From Porphyra umbilicalis (Eukaryota; Rhodophyta; Bangiophyceae; Bangiales; Bangiaceae), in NCBI GenBank assembly GCA_002049455.2, contig KV919035.1, forward strand, positions 1 through 64,000: a stretch of DNA of 64,000 bases, read 5' to 3'. The notes beneath the pieces are model-generated. The model searched no databases and was not told the DNA's origin. It worked only from the letters and a program-made list of their open reading frames with translations. Below, in pieces: positions 19,936-30,133 of the stretch. Numbering within the stretch: the first letter of the stretch is position 1; each line of letters starts with the position of its first letter. The position numbers and the translations under genes were made by a program.

Positions 19936-20711
19936 CGTAAGAATACCTACGATCCGCCGGCACGGCGCGGTCACCTGGGCGTACGGGCTCCATTGGCCGC
20001 ATCTCCGGGCCCTGAGGGCCTGCCGGCACGCCGCGTCCGCTGCCGATTGACGCCCGTGCCACTGTCATGGCCAATCATGTGCCTGTATGACCCCGCTTCC
20101 CCGGCCCCTGGGGCCCGCCCTCCACGGTGGGGAAAATTGGCCGGGTCGTCACAGTTATTTTCGCTGCTCATGTCCTTCGGCATCACAGGCGTCTGACATT
20201 TGTGACCACTCCTCCTTACATTGGGAGTGGACCGCGGACCACCTGCTTCCCAGCGTGCGTGCTCGTTCCTCAGATACGAGCGCTGCAGTCTGGGTGCCCG
20301 CCCTGCAGGATTGCCCGTGATCCCCCTCTTTGGCGACCACCCACACCACCAACCGACCTCGTCCCGTCTCGCTCCGTCGGCCTGCCACCGATTGGTCGTG
20401 CGCCGCCCCCTCGCTCCACAACCCCCGACGTTGCGGGGTGCCGACTGACTATCTGCCTACGCAGTTCCCTCCCCCTCGCCCTTTCGGGCGCCACTCCGCT
20501 CGACGGCGTACTGAACGGCTCTGCCTCTCTCCACCCACCTTTGGCCCCGCGACCGTTTCCCCCACCCCTACAATCCCCGCACCCCCCGGCTCTTCCCCAT
20601 CTCCTTTCCTAAGGGTTTTTAACATGCTACCGCACGCCCGCCCCTCGGGTCGTCGCCGCGTCCCCATTCACGACCCGCGGGTTGGTGCTGGTGGTCATCC
20701 CGGTCGATACC
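19936..20711. other. Intergenic / 5' region of the next gene
   Basis: A pyrimidine-rich stretch (20450-20620, many C and CT runs) leads to the start at 20712 and resembles a 5' UTR or promoter. No gene seen. Confidence 0.35.
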
Positions 20712-21194
20712 ATGGTCTCTAAGGCGGTGCGTGAGACATACGACAAACTGACCAAGCACATCATCCGTTTGGTTGGTCGCCGCATGTCGCAAGCGTCGAT
20801 AACCAAGGTGGAGATCTTGTTGGACTTGGTCGAGCATTTCGCCATCGACAACCCGACGATCAACTTCCACTTGCATATGTCTGGCTACGACCTCGGCGGC
20901 AAGGTGTTTTGGGTGCCTATCTTTGAGGACCAGGTCGTCCTAGACAGCCCTGCTAAGCGCGTACTCAACATGATGTACCGCTACATTGAGAGCACCGACA
21001 GCATGCGTGCTGGCTCTACCACTTGCTGGAGGTAAGACCTGGCGTGCTGCGGCCAAAAACCGGTCCTGGAAGAAGTTGGTCCCGCGTGGGCTTCCTCCTA
21101 CGGCCTCTAACCTGACGTTTTCAGCAATATCGCCCGCGACAGGAGCTCCATCGACTGCGGGAGCTCCCCCCCCGTCTACTTGGTCGGACGTTGA
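20712..21194 (+). CDS. Unrecognised small protein, two exons
   Basis: ATG 20712 sits in a strong context (ACCATGG). The product reads MVSKAVRETYDKLTKHIIRL, VGRRMSQASITKVEILLDLV, EHFAIDNPTINFHLHMSGYD, LGGKVFWVPIFEDQVVLDSP, then AKRVLNMMYRYIESTDSMRA. It is a mixed helix/strand protein with ordinary composition, unlike the low-complexity frames around it. A GTAAGA donor at 21032 and a TTTTCAG acceptor ending 21124 would add NIARDRSSIDCGSSPPVYLV and stop at 21194. A degenerate second copy of the same pattern seems to follow at 21243-21400. Function unknown. Confidence 0.5.
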
Positions 21195-21242
21195 CGGCGT
21201 AGACGGCGGCACGTATATACAAGACCAAGGGCCCGACAGACG

Positions 21243-22165
21243 GCGAGACGATGGTGTCCCTGCGGAGAATGCTGACCACGCGCTCGGCGCCTGCCCTTGA
21301 GAGGGTGCTGGACATGCTGCTGATGGTCTAGAGGGAGCCTAAGGCCAAGGCGACGCTCATCAAGTTCAACCTACGGCTGCAGCGGACCCAGCCACGTCGC
21401 ACCGTTCCGATCGCTCCTGTGACTGGCATCACCATCGCCGGTGATGAACCTGCAGACCAAGGCCAGTCCTCGGCGCCAACACCTGCGGCCGTTCCGTCTT
21501 CTCAGGCCGCCCGCCGCCCGCTCGCCGCGCCTGCGGCGGCGGGCGTGATAGCACAAGGAAGTGCACCTCGCACCGGATTTGGGCTCCACACTGCTAGCTT
21601 GCCGCAAGGAGCACGTACCACGGCATCATCATTTGACCAGACGCGTGTGCGCGAGGCGCTGGCGGCAGCCGCGGCAGCGCTGCAAGAATGCACCGCGACA
21701 ACAACGGCGGCGCCAAATACGGGTGTGGAAATCACGAGGGCGGCAAGCGCGGCGGCGGCGAGCACGGCGGCGGCAATAAGGGGGGCGGAAGGCACAGGGG
21801 CGGCAAGCACAACGGCTGCAAGGACGGTGGCAGCAAGCACGAGGAACGAAATCACGGGGGCGGCAAACACAAGGGCTGCAAAAACGGCGGCCGCAAGGAC
21901 GGTAGCAGCACGCACGGTGGCTGCAGTACCTGTGGCGGCAAAGAAGGCACCGGAAAGGGCCGCGGCGGCACCGTCGGCGGCAGCAAGTACGGTATCGAAA
22001 AAAAAGGCAGCGGCACCTACGGAATCAGCAAGGGCGGCAAGTAATGGGGCGGCAAGCACAGGGGCGACAAGAACGGGAGAGCCAAGCACGAGGGCGACAG
22101 GCACGGGTGGCGGAATGGAAAGTAGTCGTCACCACGGCGGGGGCAGCGACGGCGGCGGCAAGTAA
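21243..22165 (+). CDS. Low-complexity Ala/Thr-rich ORF, doubtful
   Basis: From 21419 an open frame of 248 codons is built of AAxTxAAARTVAAxT units. The DNA is a degenerate array of GGCGGCAAGCACG-like units (about 21690-22130), and the other frame reads as Gly/Lys/His repeats, so openness follows from the repeat. Just upstream (21243-21400) a segment beginning ETMVSLRRML and containing KATLIKFNLRLQ resembles part of the preceding gene but has a TAG at about 21328. Probably a decayed tandem duplicate running into a repeat array. Confidence 0.3.
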
Positions 22166-23358
22166 GGCGTCAGCGCACACCGCTGCTGCAAAGGCCGCTC
22201 CGGCGAAGGCGGCGGCGACCATGAAGACGGCGGCAAGGATGGCGGCGGCAGGGGTGACGGCGGCAAAGATGGCGGTCGACGCCCGCCGCGAGCGGAAGCC
22301 GCACGCTCACCACAGCGGAAAGGTGCCCACCAATTTCCCTTCTCGTCGAGATTGCAGCGGCAGTAGCCGCCATGAATACGGCGATGACTTTATCGCCACG
22401 GGCAGCGACTGGCGGCACGTCGGCGGGGGCAGACGGCGGGGCTTCTGTTCACCCGACAGCTGGAGGGGATGGGGACGCGCGAGCCCGTCCTCGCGGGTCG
22501 AAGCGGCCTCCAGCCAGACCCGACACCCCTGCATCCGACGTAGAAGTGCTGGCCGCAAAGCTGGTCCGTCGAGAGCCAGCCGCCAAGTCGGCGCCCGAAG
22601 AGCCAGCCACCAAGCCGGTGCGTCGGTCGCCGCGCAAGAAGAGGCGCGGCCGTCAAGGGCGTTAAAGGTGAGGACCGGCAATATGTATTCGTTCTTTTAT
22701 TGCGTTTATCACGTGCTTGGGTGCGTCACTTGTTTGGTTGCTTTGTAGAAACTGCATAGGCAATGGCAAGCCCTTCATCATCCAGTAGTCAGCTCAGCGA
22801 GAGAATGACAGGCCCCACAGCGCTGGCGTGCCAAACGTTCGGTTCCCAAAAGGGCCCAAGAAACGCATAGTCAGCTCTGGGAAGGAAGCGAGCGCAAGAC
22901 GAAAGCGCTTTTCGTTTGCCCGGGGATTTGATGTTTACTGCAGAAGAGCTGCATCATTGTCTATTAAGTATAACATGACCGAATTGAACGACTGAGCTTA
23001 AAAGCGTACCTGATCATAAAGAACGATTGACGAGAGAAGCGGTTGCCCGCCTTTTCTGGAGCTGTGGCAGAGCCTGATTGAGACGTGGGGGGGTGACGCC
23101 CACGCATGCCCGTGGCGGGCGTGGCGAGCGGCTGGTTGCCTTGCGGTAGTTTCTGGCACCCCGCTCCGCTAGGTCCATAAGTGTTCACGCCAGCAGTTTA
23201 TCACGCCACTTGCTGGCTTCGTTTTTACCCAGCATCATCTTCTGCCTCGCCATTTCCCCCCCCTTCGTGTGCACTGCTATTCGTGCTCGCCCCCTTCACC
23301 CCCTTACTCTCCACTTGACCTGCCCTCCTGGTTCTCTCCCCCCCCTAACTTCCTGACC
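22166..23358. other. Intergenic, GC-repeat tail then ordinary spacer
   Basis: The first 200 bp continue the GGCGGCAAG array. The rest shows no recognised gene on either strand. A strong pyrimidine run at 23240-23350 precedes the next ATG. Confidence 0.35.
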
Positions 23359-23820
23359 ATGAACGTCTCCTGCATTCCTGTGTTCGTTCACACCGACCGC
23401 CCCGCGCCCCTGAAGCACCCGAAGTACCTGGCGGCGGTCAAACGCGGGGAGGCGAACCCACCCGTCTCTACCTTCATCTCGGAGGAGGTTTTGCGCATGG
23501 TGGCGGGGCACGTGGTCAAGCTGCTGCGGCAGCCCAACCAGGCCAACATGTTTAGGGCGCAGCGTTTGATGTGAACCTTGGGGAAGGGGTGCTTTGCGCG
23601 ACCGACATTTTGTATATCGATATGTGAACTGCTCTTTGTGCGGGAGGGCGAGTCAGACACCGAGTGTCGCCGGTACAACCGCAAGACTGCTGCAGAGTTT
23701 GCTGGCAGTATGTGGGACTTTCTTTATTGTACTGAACCTGGCCACACCTGCAAGGGACATCGAGGTGTGGCGGGGGCGGACGACAATGTGCGTCACCAGT
23801 CGCACGGCTACTTCGGGTAG
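23359..23820 (+). CDS. Unrecognised small ORF pair in one frame
   Basis: ATG 23359 follows a pyrimidine-rich leader. The first part reads MNVSCIPVFVHTDRPAPLKH, PKYLAAVKRGEANPPVSTFI, SEEVLRMVAGHVVKLLRQPN and ends at TGA 23572-23574. The same frame stays open from 23575 to 23820 with a Cys-rich stretch, CFARPTFCISICELLFVREG, TECRRYNRKTAAEFAGS and YCTEPGHTCKGHRG. It may be a 71-aa protein or a longer one broken by one stop. Function unknown. Confidence 0.35.
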
Positions 23821-24037
23821 CTCAAGTATTGTTCTAAACCTCTAGCTTTCTTTGTTGGCTATCTAGTTGACACTGACGTCCATAAAGAGTTGCCGCGTTG
23901 GTCGACAGCACGTCGGCGGCCGACGAATACACAATCAACAGTCTGTCGTTGGCCACCTCCCCCGCTTTGACGACCAACTCGTCGGCATCTCCCCCTCTTC
24001 CCACAAGCACCCGTCGCGCTCACAATGCTGCACGATG

Positions 24038-27000
24038 TTATAATGGAAGTACGTCTCTACTGGGTGCTTCTGGATCTCTTTGAAAGTCTTGGCCTCGCCG
24101 GGGAGGCGGCCCACGGCGTTGAGCTTGCGGGCATGTCGCCTCTACGACAGGCGGATCTTGTTGTGTGCCGCAATATTTCGAGATTGAACAATGAAACGGC
24201 GCTGCGTCATGTAGGTTGGAGCATTCTTGTACTTCTTTTTGATGGAGTGCTGCCTCTCGGCACCCGACGTGTCGTGCCCCTTGGAGAGCACCGGGTACTG
24301 GTCGGCGTTGAAAACCGGCGAGCATTTGTGGCCGACACGGTAGAGGCGGTCCACAAACAAGGCTGTCAGGGACTTGTGGAGCAGCCACGGCACACGTCGA
24401 AGCGCGTTGCGCTGTGCTTGGCAAGCAGCGTCAATAAAAACCACCAATTAGAGCTTTACAAAACGTTGGGCCAAAGACAACACGACGTCACCCGGGCTCT
24501 CCGTCTTCCGCAGTAGTTCGAAGCCGACAATCTATCCGCACCCGCACATGAACGTCAGCACCCCCGGCGCTCGCAGGACGTTGTCGGGGAAATGGTGACG
24601 GCAGTCGTCCTCATCCCAGACCTTGTGCTCCTTCTTCTTGCTGGCCCTGTCTTTGTTCTTGCCGCTCTTCTTCTTGCTGCCGGTCTTGCCACCAGCCTTG
24701 TCCGCAGCCCGCTTGTCCGCCGCCTTCTTCCGCTGCCTCTCAGCGGTGTAATCCTCGAGGAAGGCGCGCACCGCCACCTGGACGTTGGGCTTGGCGGTGA
24801 CGGCACCGGCGGCCCGCCGCTACGTCCGCCGGCAGCATGTGAGGCGGCCAGACGGCATTGGGCGCGGCGTACAGCGCCGGAACGTTGCTGTTGGTCGGAC
24901 CGGTCGCCTCCCCCCGTGTTGACAGCCACCGCGGCGGCGGCGCCGGTGTGCTTGGCGGCGACCGCGGCAGGGGCGGTCTACGCCACTGCCGTACCCACCT
25001 TCACAGACGCAGCGGCCGGCGGCTGGCCGGCGGCTGCCACAGATAATACGGGCGGCATCCCCTTGGCCGACGCCCCTTGGACTGCGACCCCCGTCTTTTT
25101 CGAGGTGCACGAATCAGCGCCGACAGTGGCTAGGGCGGTGAGACCCTTGCCGTCCCGACCTACACCACCGCGTCGGAAAGCACCTGGTCAGAAAGAGCAG
25201 ATGACGCGTCCCCTTCAGCAACGCTGCGTTGGCCGGCGGCTCGTCGGTGGGCGGGGAAGACGGGACCGACAGACTGCCTTCCTCCACCGCTCCTTCGTCG
25301 GTGGCCACGACGTGGTCAACGGCGGTGGACGAGGCGCCGACGGCAACGGCGGTGGTCGCCGCCACGTCTTTCGCCTCCACTGCCGGCACGTATGCCGGCT
25401 GCACGTCGGCGGGAGCCACAGAAGCGACGAGCACGTCGCCGCTGGTCGCCTTACACGTCTCGACAGTGACGGACTTGTCGCACGCGGTCTGCTTTGTGTC
25501 CACGGGGTCTGCCGCGAACCCGCTCGGCCGGCGGCAGGCCGTCGTTGACGGAACCGCAGCCAGTCGCCGTCAGGGTAGCCGCCACGGACCATCGGAGGTG
25601 CTTTGGGTTAGGGTTAGGGAAGCAGTTGGGGGGTAGGGGAAACAGAGATTGATGAAGCAATGCCAGGGCACTCTATCGGTGACCTGAACGAGGGGCATGC
25701 CTCTCGTGTGAAAGAGGCTCGCGACCAGCAGGCCGAGCGCTGTCACGATGCCGTCAGACGGGAGGCCACAGGGATCGCGCTGAAGAGGGATATTGGGGCA
25801 TCCAGCGTCGTCGACAGAGTCTGGCAGTGCGGAAATCGTGGTCGCGGGAGAGCCGTCCGCGTTAGGGGCTTTTGAGGGCTGATCGGGGGCATCGCACCGA
25901 CACCATCCACGTGTAGATGCTCTGCAGCTACTCCCAGGCTTTGATTGGCCAAGGCAGATATTCACGCTCCAGAACCGCGGCGCTGTGCGACAGTGGAGCC
26001 GTGCAATCGGGTTCACAGCAAGGTGTACCAAATCAGGCCACTATACGCACCGGCACGCCTGGCAGTCTCGAAATGGCAGCCGGCGCCCCGGGATCGCCGC
26101 GGCCTTGAAACGCAAAAAAGTGCTATATGATTTGGGCAGTCGACCATTCGAGCGCTTGCTCGCCATCAATCCAGGCGCGCTGCACCACCCCATTGGCTGT
26201 GGGCAGTGGCGGGGCTTGGGGAGGTGGCTATTCTGCTGCAGCTGCAACTTGGGGCCATGCACGCGACTCGGCAATTGTCAGCTCGACCGCCTCGTCCGGC
26301 TTTGCCCGGACACGGCGCCGCACCAGCCTCCTCATCGATGACGTTCGAATAGTGGATGCGAACTGGATCGAGAAGTCGGCGCGCGGTGCGTTGCCGCTCG
26401 GCCGGAGCATCCCCTTCACGTGCGCTTGAGGCACTGAGAGCATTTGTCCGTCGCACACAATGCATCTGAAGGGCCCGCCGGCCGCCTCCTCCTGGCCACA
26501 AGCATGACACTTGAAAGCGGCAGCCGGCACCAGCAGCGTGTCTGAAAACTCGCCGGTCGCGTCGGAAAGCAGCTGCCGGGCTTGACTCGTCTCGCCCTCG
26601 CCATAGGCAGCTGTGTTCCGCAGCAGCCCCGTGAGGTTTTGGCATGCGGCCGCCATGGTTGACCGCACCATGACGCACAGCTCCAGCACAAGGTCCAGGA
26701 TGTGCGAATAGACGGTATCCTCGGTCGCGGCAAACAGCCTGTCGCCCGCTTCGTCGTAGAGGACGTCATGCGCATTGGCGCACACCAACTGCCCGACCAA
26801 GAGCTTCATGAGTCTCTGTATAGAGAACAGGAGGGCAATGCTCTGGGACGACAGCCACTCAGCCCGCGGCTCCTGGAAAACGATGCACTTCTCCTTAACG
26901 TGCAGCCTCGAGTCGTACCGGAAGATGTTGTTTGATGCCCGAGCCGCGTCCACAAACGTTTTGTTGACGTCGCGTAACGCCACCTCTTGCGTGCAAGGGA

Positions 27001-27641
27001 ACATGTTGCGTGCACGACGGAGGCGGGGAGGCGGTGGCGGTACCGCGGGGGCGGTGGGGGCCGCGAAAACGGGCTCTGCCGGTGGCAATTCGCCTATCGC
27101 ATTCGGCGCACCGTTCGGTCAAAATCGCAACGCCTCTCGAGCAGCGCCGCCGCCTCCGACGCAGTCGAGGCCTCGACGCGGTTGAACTTGATGACGGCTT
27201 TGGCATGTCCGGAGACCAGATGTTGTCGTAGAAGATGGCGTAGAGTGGAATGTTCATCCGACTGCCCACCATGCCCACCACATGGCCGACCTTGTCGTCC
27301 GGCTTCCCGTCCGCCGTCACGTACGGGCCACGCAAGGCCGGCACCGCGCTGATCAATGCTCCGGGCATTTGAAGGCTCAACGCAACCGACATCACGCGGA
27401 AGGCCGCCAGAAAAGCGTCGTCGTGAGTGGCTCCGGGGGTTGCGGCAACCGCTGCGTCCCCCGCGTCGTGGTTGGAAATGTAGTCCGCGTAGGCGCTCAT
27501 TGTCTGGACAAGCAGAGCTTGCGATGTGTCTCCTAGAGGGAGATACGCGTCCTCATTGGTGTTTTCATTGACTGGCAAGCTTTGGATGAAGCCGCACATG
27601 AGAAGGCGCCGGAGTGGCTGGCCGTCGCCATCGCGCTCCAT
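24038..27641 (-). mobile_element. KDZ-type DNA transposase gene, decayed
   Basis: The minus strand encodes a Kyakuja-Dileera-Zisupton-like transposase. From ATG 27641 (MERDGDGQPLRRLLMCGF) the N-terminal part runs to about 26895. A second frame (27088-26228) holds EKCIVFQEPRAEWLSSQS and a cysteine cluster FKCHACGQEEAAGGPFRCIV leading to CDGQML. A variable Ala/Val-rich stretch follows (25500-25114). The C-terminal catalytic region at 24777-24142 has DDCRHHFPDNVLRAPGVLTF, MCGCG, GFELLRKTESPGDVVLSLAQ, VVFIDAACQAQRNALRRVPW, FVDRLYRVGHKCSPVFNADQ, AERQHSIKKKYKNAPTYMTQ. These are hallmark KDZ blocks. At least two stops lie in the catalytic part (after CGCG, and before VVFIDAAC), and frames change in the middle, so it is not active as written. 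Confidence 0.72.
25605..25619 (+). repeat. Short interstitial telomere-like repeat
   Basis: GGGTTAGGGTTAGGG, two and a half units of TTAGGG, inside the decayed KDZ region. Too short to be a telomere; it may mark repair or be chance. Confidence 0.5.
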
Positions 27642-28412
27642 TGTGCTCTCGTGGGGACAGCCGCGGACAGGACGTGGGAGGAAAGATGGTGGGGGTGGAA
27701 GGTATGAAAAACTGCAGCACGTGGTGATCGGGCTGTGGGGCATGCTCAACCGGACGAAGCATGAGAAGGACGTGGTACTTGTCAAGAAGGACAGGTAGGG
27801 GTGGTCATGGGTGTTGTCGACCAGGTAGTGGGCTGGTCGTGGCGGGGCGGACGTCGCTCCGCGGTCGGGTGGGCGCGGGCGCCACGTCGGTCATGGAGGT
27901 GGTGCTAGCTTTCGCGCGCGCGCGCGCGCCCGGGCACCCTCAAATCGGGGCCCAGGTGGACCCTGCATTGGTTGACGCGGGGACCTTGCAGATGAATAAT
28001 GGCCCGTTATTCTTTCCCCTATCACATTTCATGAACGATTGATTTTCATTGGTGAAGCATTTGCTGACAGCACATGATCGTCCAATGGTTCGGTGATGGC
28101 GAGCATTATGCCCCCCCCGTCAGCGTGCTGCAGAGACCATTTCTGGGACCTAAAAAGTGCACCAGCAGCGGCCAAATATATGCAATAGCGGCCGGTGAAA
28201 AGAGGCCCCCGACCCCGGTGTCGCCCCCTCAAGCAGGGCCAGGAATTGCAGAATGTCGCTCGCTAATCGACCAAGACTCAGACGAGGCGTCATCAGTAGA
28301 GGACGTGCCGTGCCGACACGCGCATATGGCCTGGCATGGCGAACAAAGAAGCCCATATGAGCCGATGACGCTGCCGTGCAAGCGGATCGGGTGGGTTACT
28401 TTGTGTTCGCCA
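27642..28412. other. Spacer with a (CG)n microsatellite
   Basis: Contains a GCGCGCGCGCGCGC run at about 27912-27928. No gene recognised. Confidence 0.4.
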
Positions 28413-29135
28413 AGTGACACCCGTACGTGGTGTTTTCACGGGTGCTACACACGTCTGATTTTTAGGGTCCGCCGCCAATTGGTCGATGCCGGCGGCCCTT
28501 CTTACGTACCATCGCGCGGACACCACACGGTCTCACCCCCCCTCCAGGCGTCCCCGAGTGGGGGCAGAGGTCCGCAGACGGGTGCCTACGCAGGACCTCA
28601 CAGGGCGCAAGCGTCCGCGCTTCCAGGGGCCCAAAAAAATTCAAAGGCCCGTTGCTCTCACAGCGGTTAGGGCCCTCCGGCGCCGATACGTAGGCGCCGG
28701 GTCACACATCAAGACAAAACCAGGTCCTACTAGTGAAGGTCGGCCCGTAAGATCACGCCAAAATCGCAACGTGGCGGCACCCGATCCACCACCGGAGGTG
28801 CCCAGCCAGCCAATCAGGTGCCGCGCGCGGTCCAATCACACCGCCGCGGCCCGTCATTGGCCACTGCTAAGGGCCCCCGATCACGCCGTGCGCGAGGTTG
28901 ACACCAAGGCTGACAGTCCAGAAGCTGTCGATTCACAGGAATGGTCTCATGAGCCCCCAGTCCACAGTTTGCTGTATTTTGTCGCGTCCATGTACTGGAC
29001 CCTTCTTCTCCACAGTGTTCTTCCAAATGGGTAAGGTCTCGGATTCGCATTTTAGATCCCCAGTACGATCTGGCCCTGCTCAAAGTCGTGTCTGGGAGAA
29101 GGGTGCGCGCGCACCTTGCGTGCACCCCAGTAGGT
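28413..29135 (+). repeat. Dispersed repeat module A, copy 1
   Basis: About 720 bp matching 56511-57243 in the same orientation, from ACACGTCTGATTT through CGTCGGT-like GC blocks and TCAAAATCGCAACGTGGCG to CACCTTGCGTGCACCCCAG. Similarity by eye is around 90 percent with small indels. No convincing coding sequence; frames differ between copies. Confidence 0.88.
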
Positions 29136-30133
29136 AAAGTAGTTCTGGCGGACTTTGGCACCCAGGATGATCGGCAAATCGGGCCTGGCGGAGGCGTGAA
29201 GGGGGCGCAGATGTGGGCGGTCCGGGGTGCACTCGCCTAAGGGGGTCTCGGGTGGGGTGGCAAATATGTGATTCCCTGTGGGCGTCCAGCGAGGTTGACT
29301 AATTCCACGCCCAAAACAGTGTGCCAGCCGAGGTCCGACATACCGGCGGAGCCCCCGGCCGACACAGGCCTGAGCGCGCGCGCGCGCTCGCTGCGACCGC
29401 AACGACCCGGGCGAGCGCCGCACCTGCGCTCGCCACCGCGAGCTGTCCGTACGCAGAGTGGGCGGAAGGGGACCGCCGCCACCCCGCCATTCCCCCACAG
29501 CGGAATCTATTTTCCGGCTGCACACCACCCCTCACGTCCCGGTTACGTCGGCTCGGCTCCGTCTGCCGTCCAAAAGCATGGACGGAGAGCCGCGCCCCGC
29601 ACCAGCGTGCACGGCAGCGGGTGCTCGCCGGGGCCTGCCCACCTCCTTGACTTCCGTCTGGTGGTCCGGGCAGCACGCACCGTGTGACGGGCGCGCGCTC
29701 AGACCGCTCGGGCGGACGGGACGAGCAGCCTCCCCCTCCCCCCCCCTGCCCCCCGCCCGCATCCTATCCTCTAGTGCCCCTCTCGCCCGCCCTCCCCTCA
29801 TTTCCTGCGCCCCCGTTCCTTTGTCTCTTCGCCACCAACCCACCGACGCTTCGTATGGCGGCGCGAGACGGGCGCCTCTCTGGCGACTGCCAGTCGGGCG
29901 GGCCTCGTCCAACCGTGGCGAGCGCCACCCCCACGTATTTACGGGAGAGCCTACCACGCGGCCTCTCCTTTCCAGGCCCCTCCCTTCTGGCAGCTCCGCG
30001 GGAGTCCGGTTTGGCGGGCGGCGGCGCCTCCCGCCCGAGCAGCGCTGCCCGGCCGGTGCCGGCCAGGGTCGTTGGAAGAACGGGTGCTCTATCGAGGCCC
30101 TTGCACGAACTGGGTGGGGCAACGGGTGGCCGC
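29136..30133. other. Spacer and probable Crypton 5' flank
   Basis: No independent gene is recognised. A GC-rich open frame from ATG 29855 is continuous with the Crypton frame, but its N-terminal part is Pro/Ser-rich and may be untranslated. Confidence 0.35.

Noticed and set aside
21419-22165. A structural Ala/Thr-rich protein
   Set aside because: All frames over the GGCGGCAAGCACG array are open with repetitive products, so openness is not evidence of coding.
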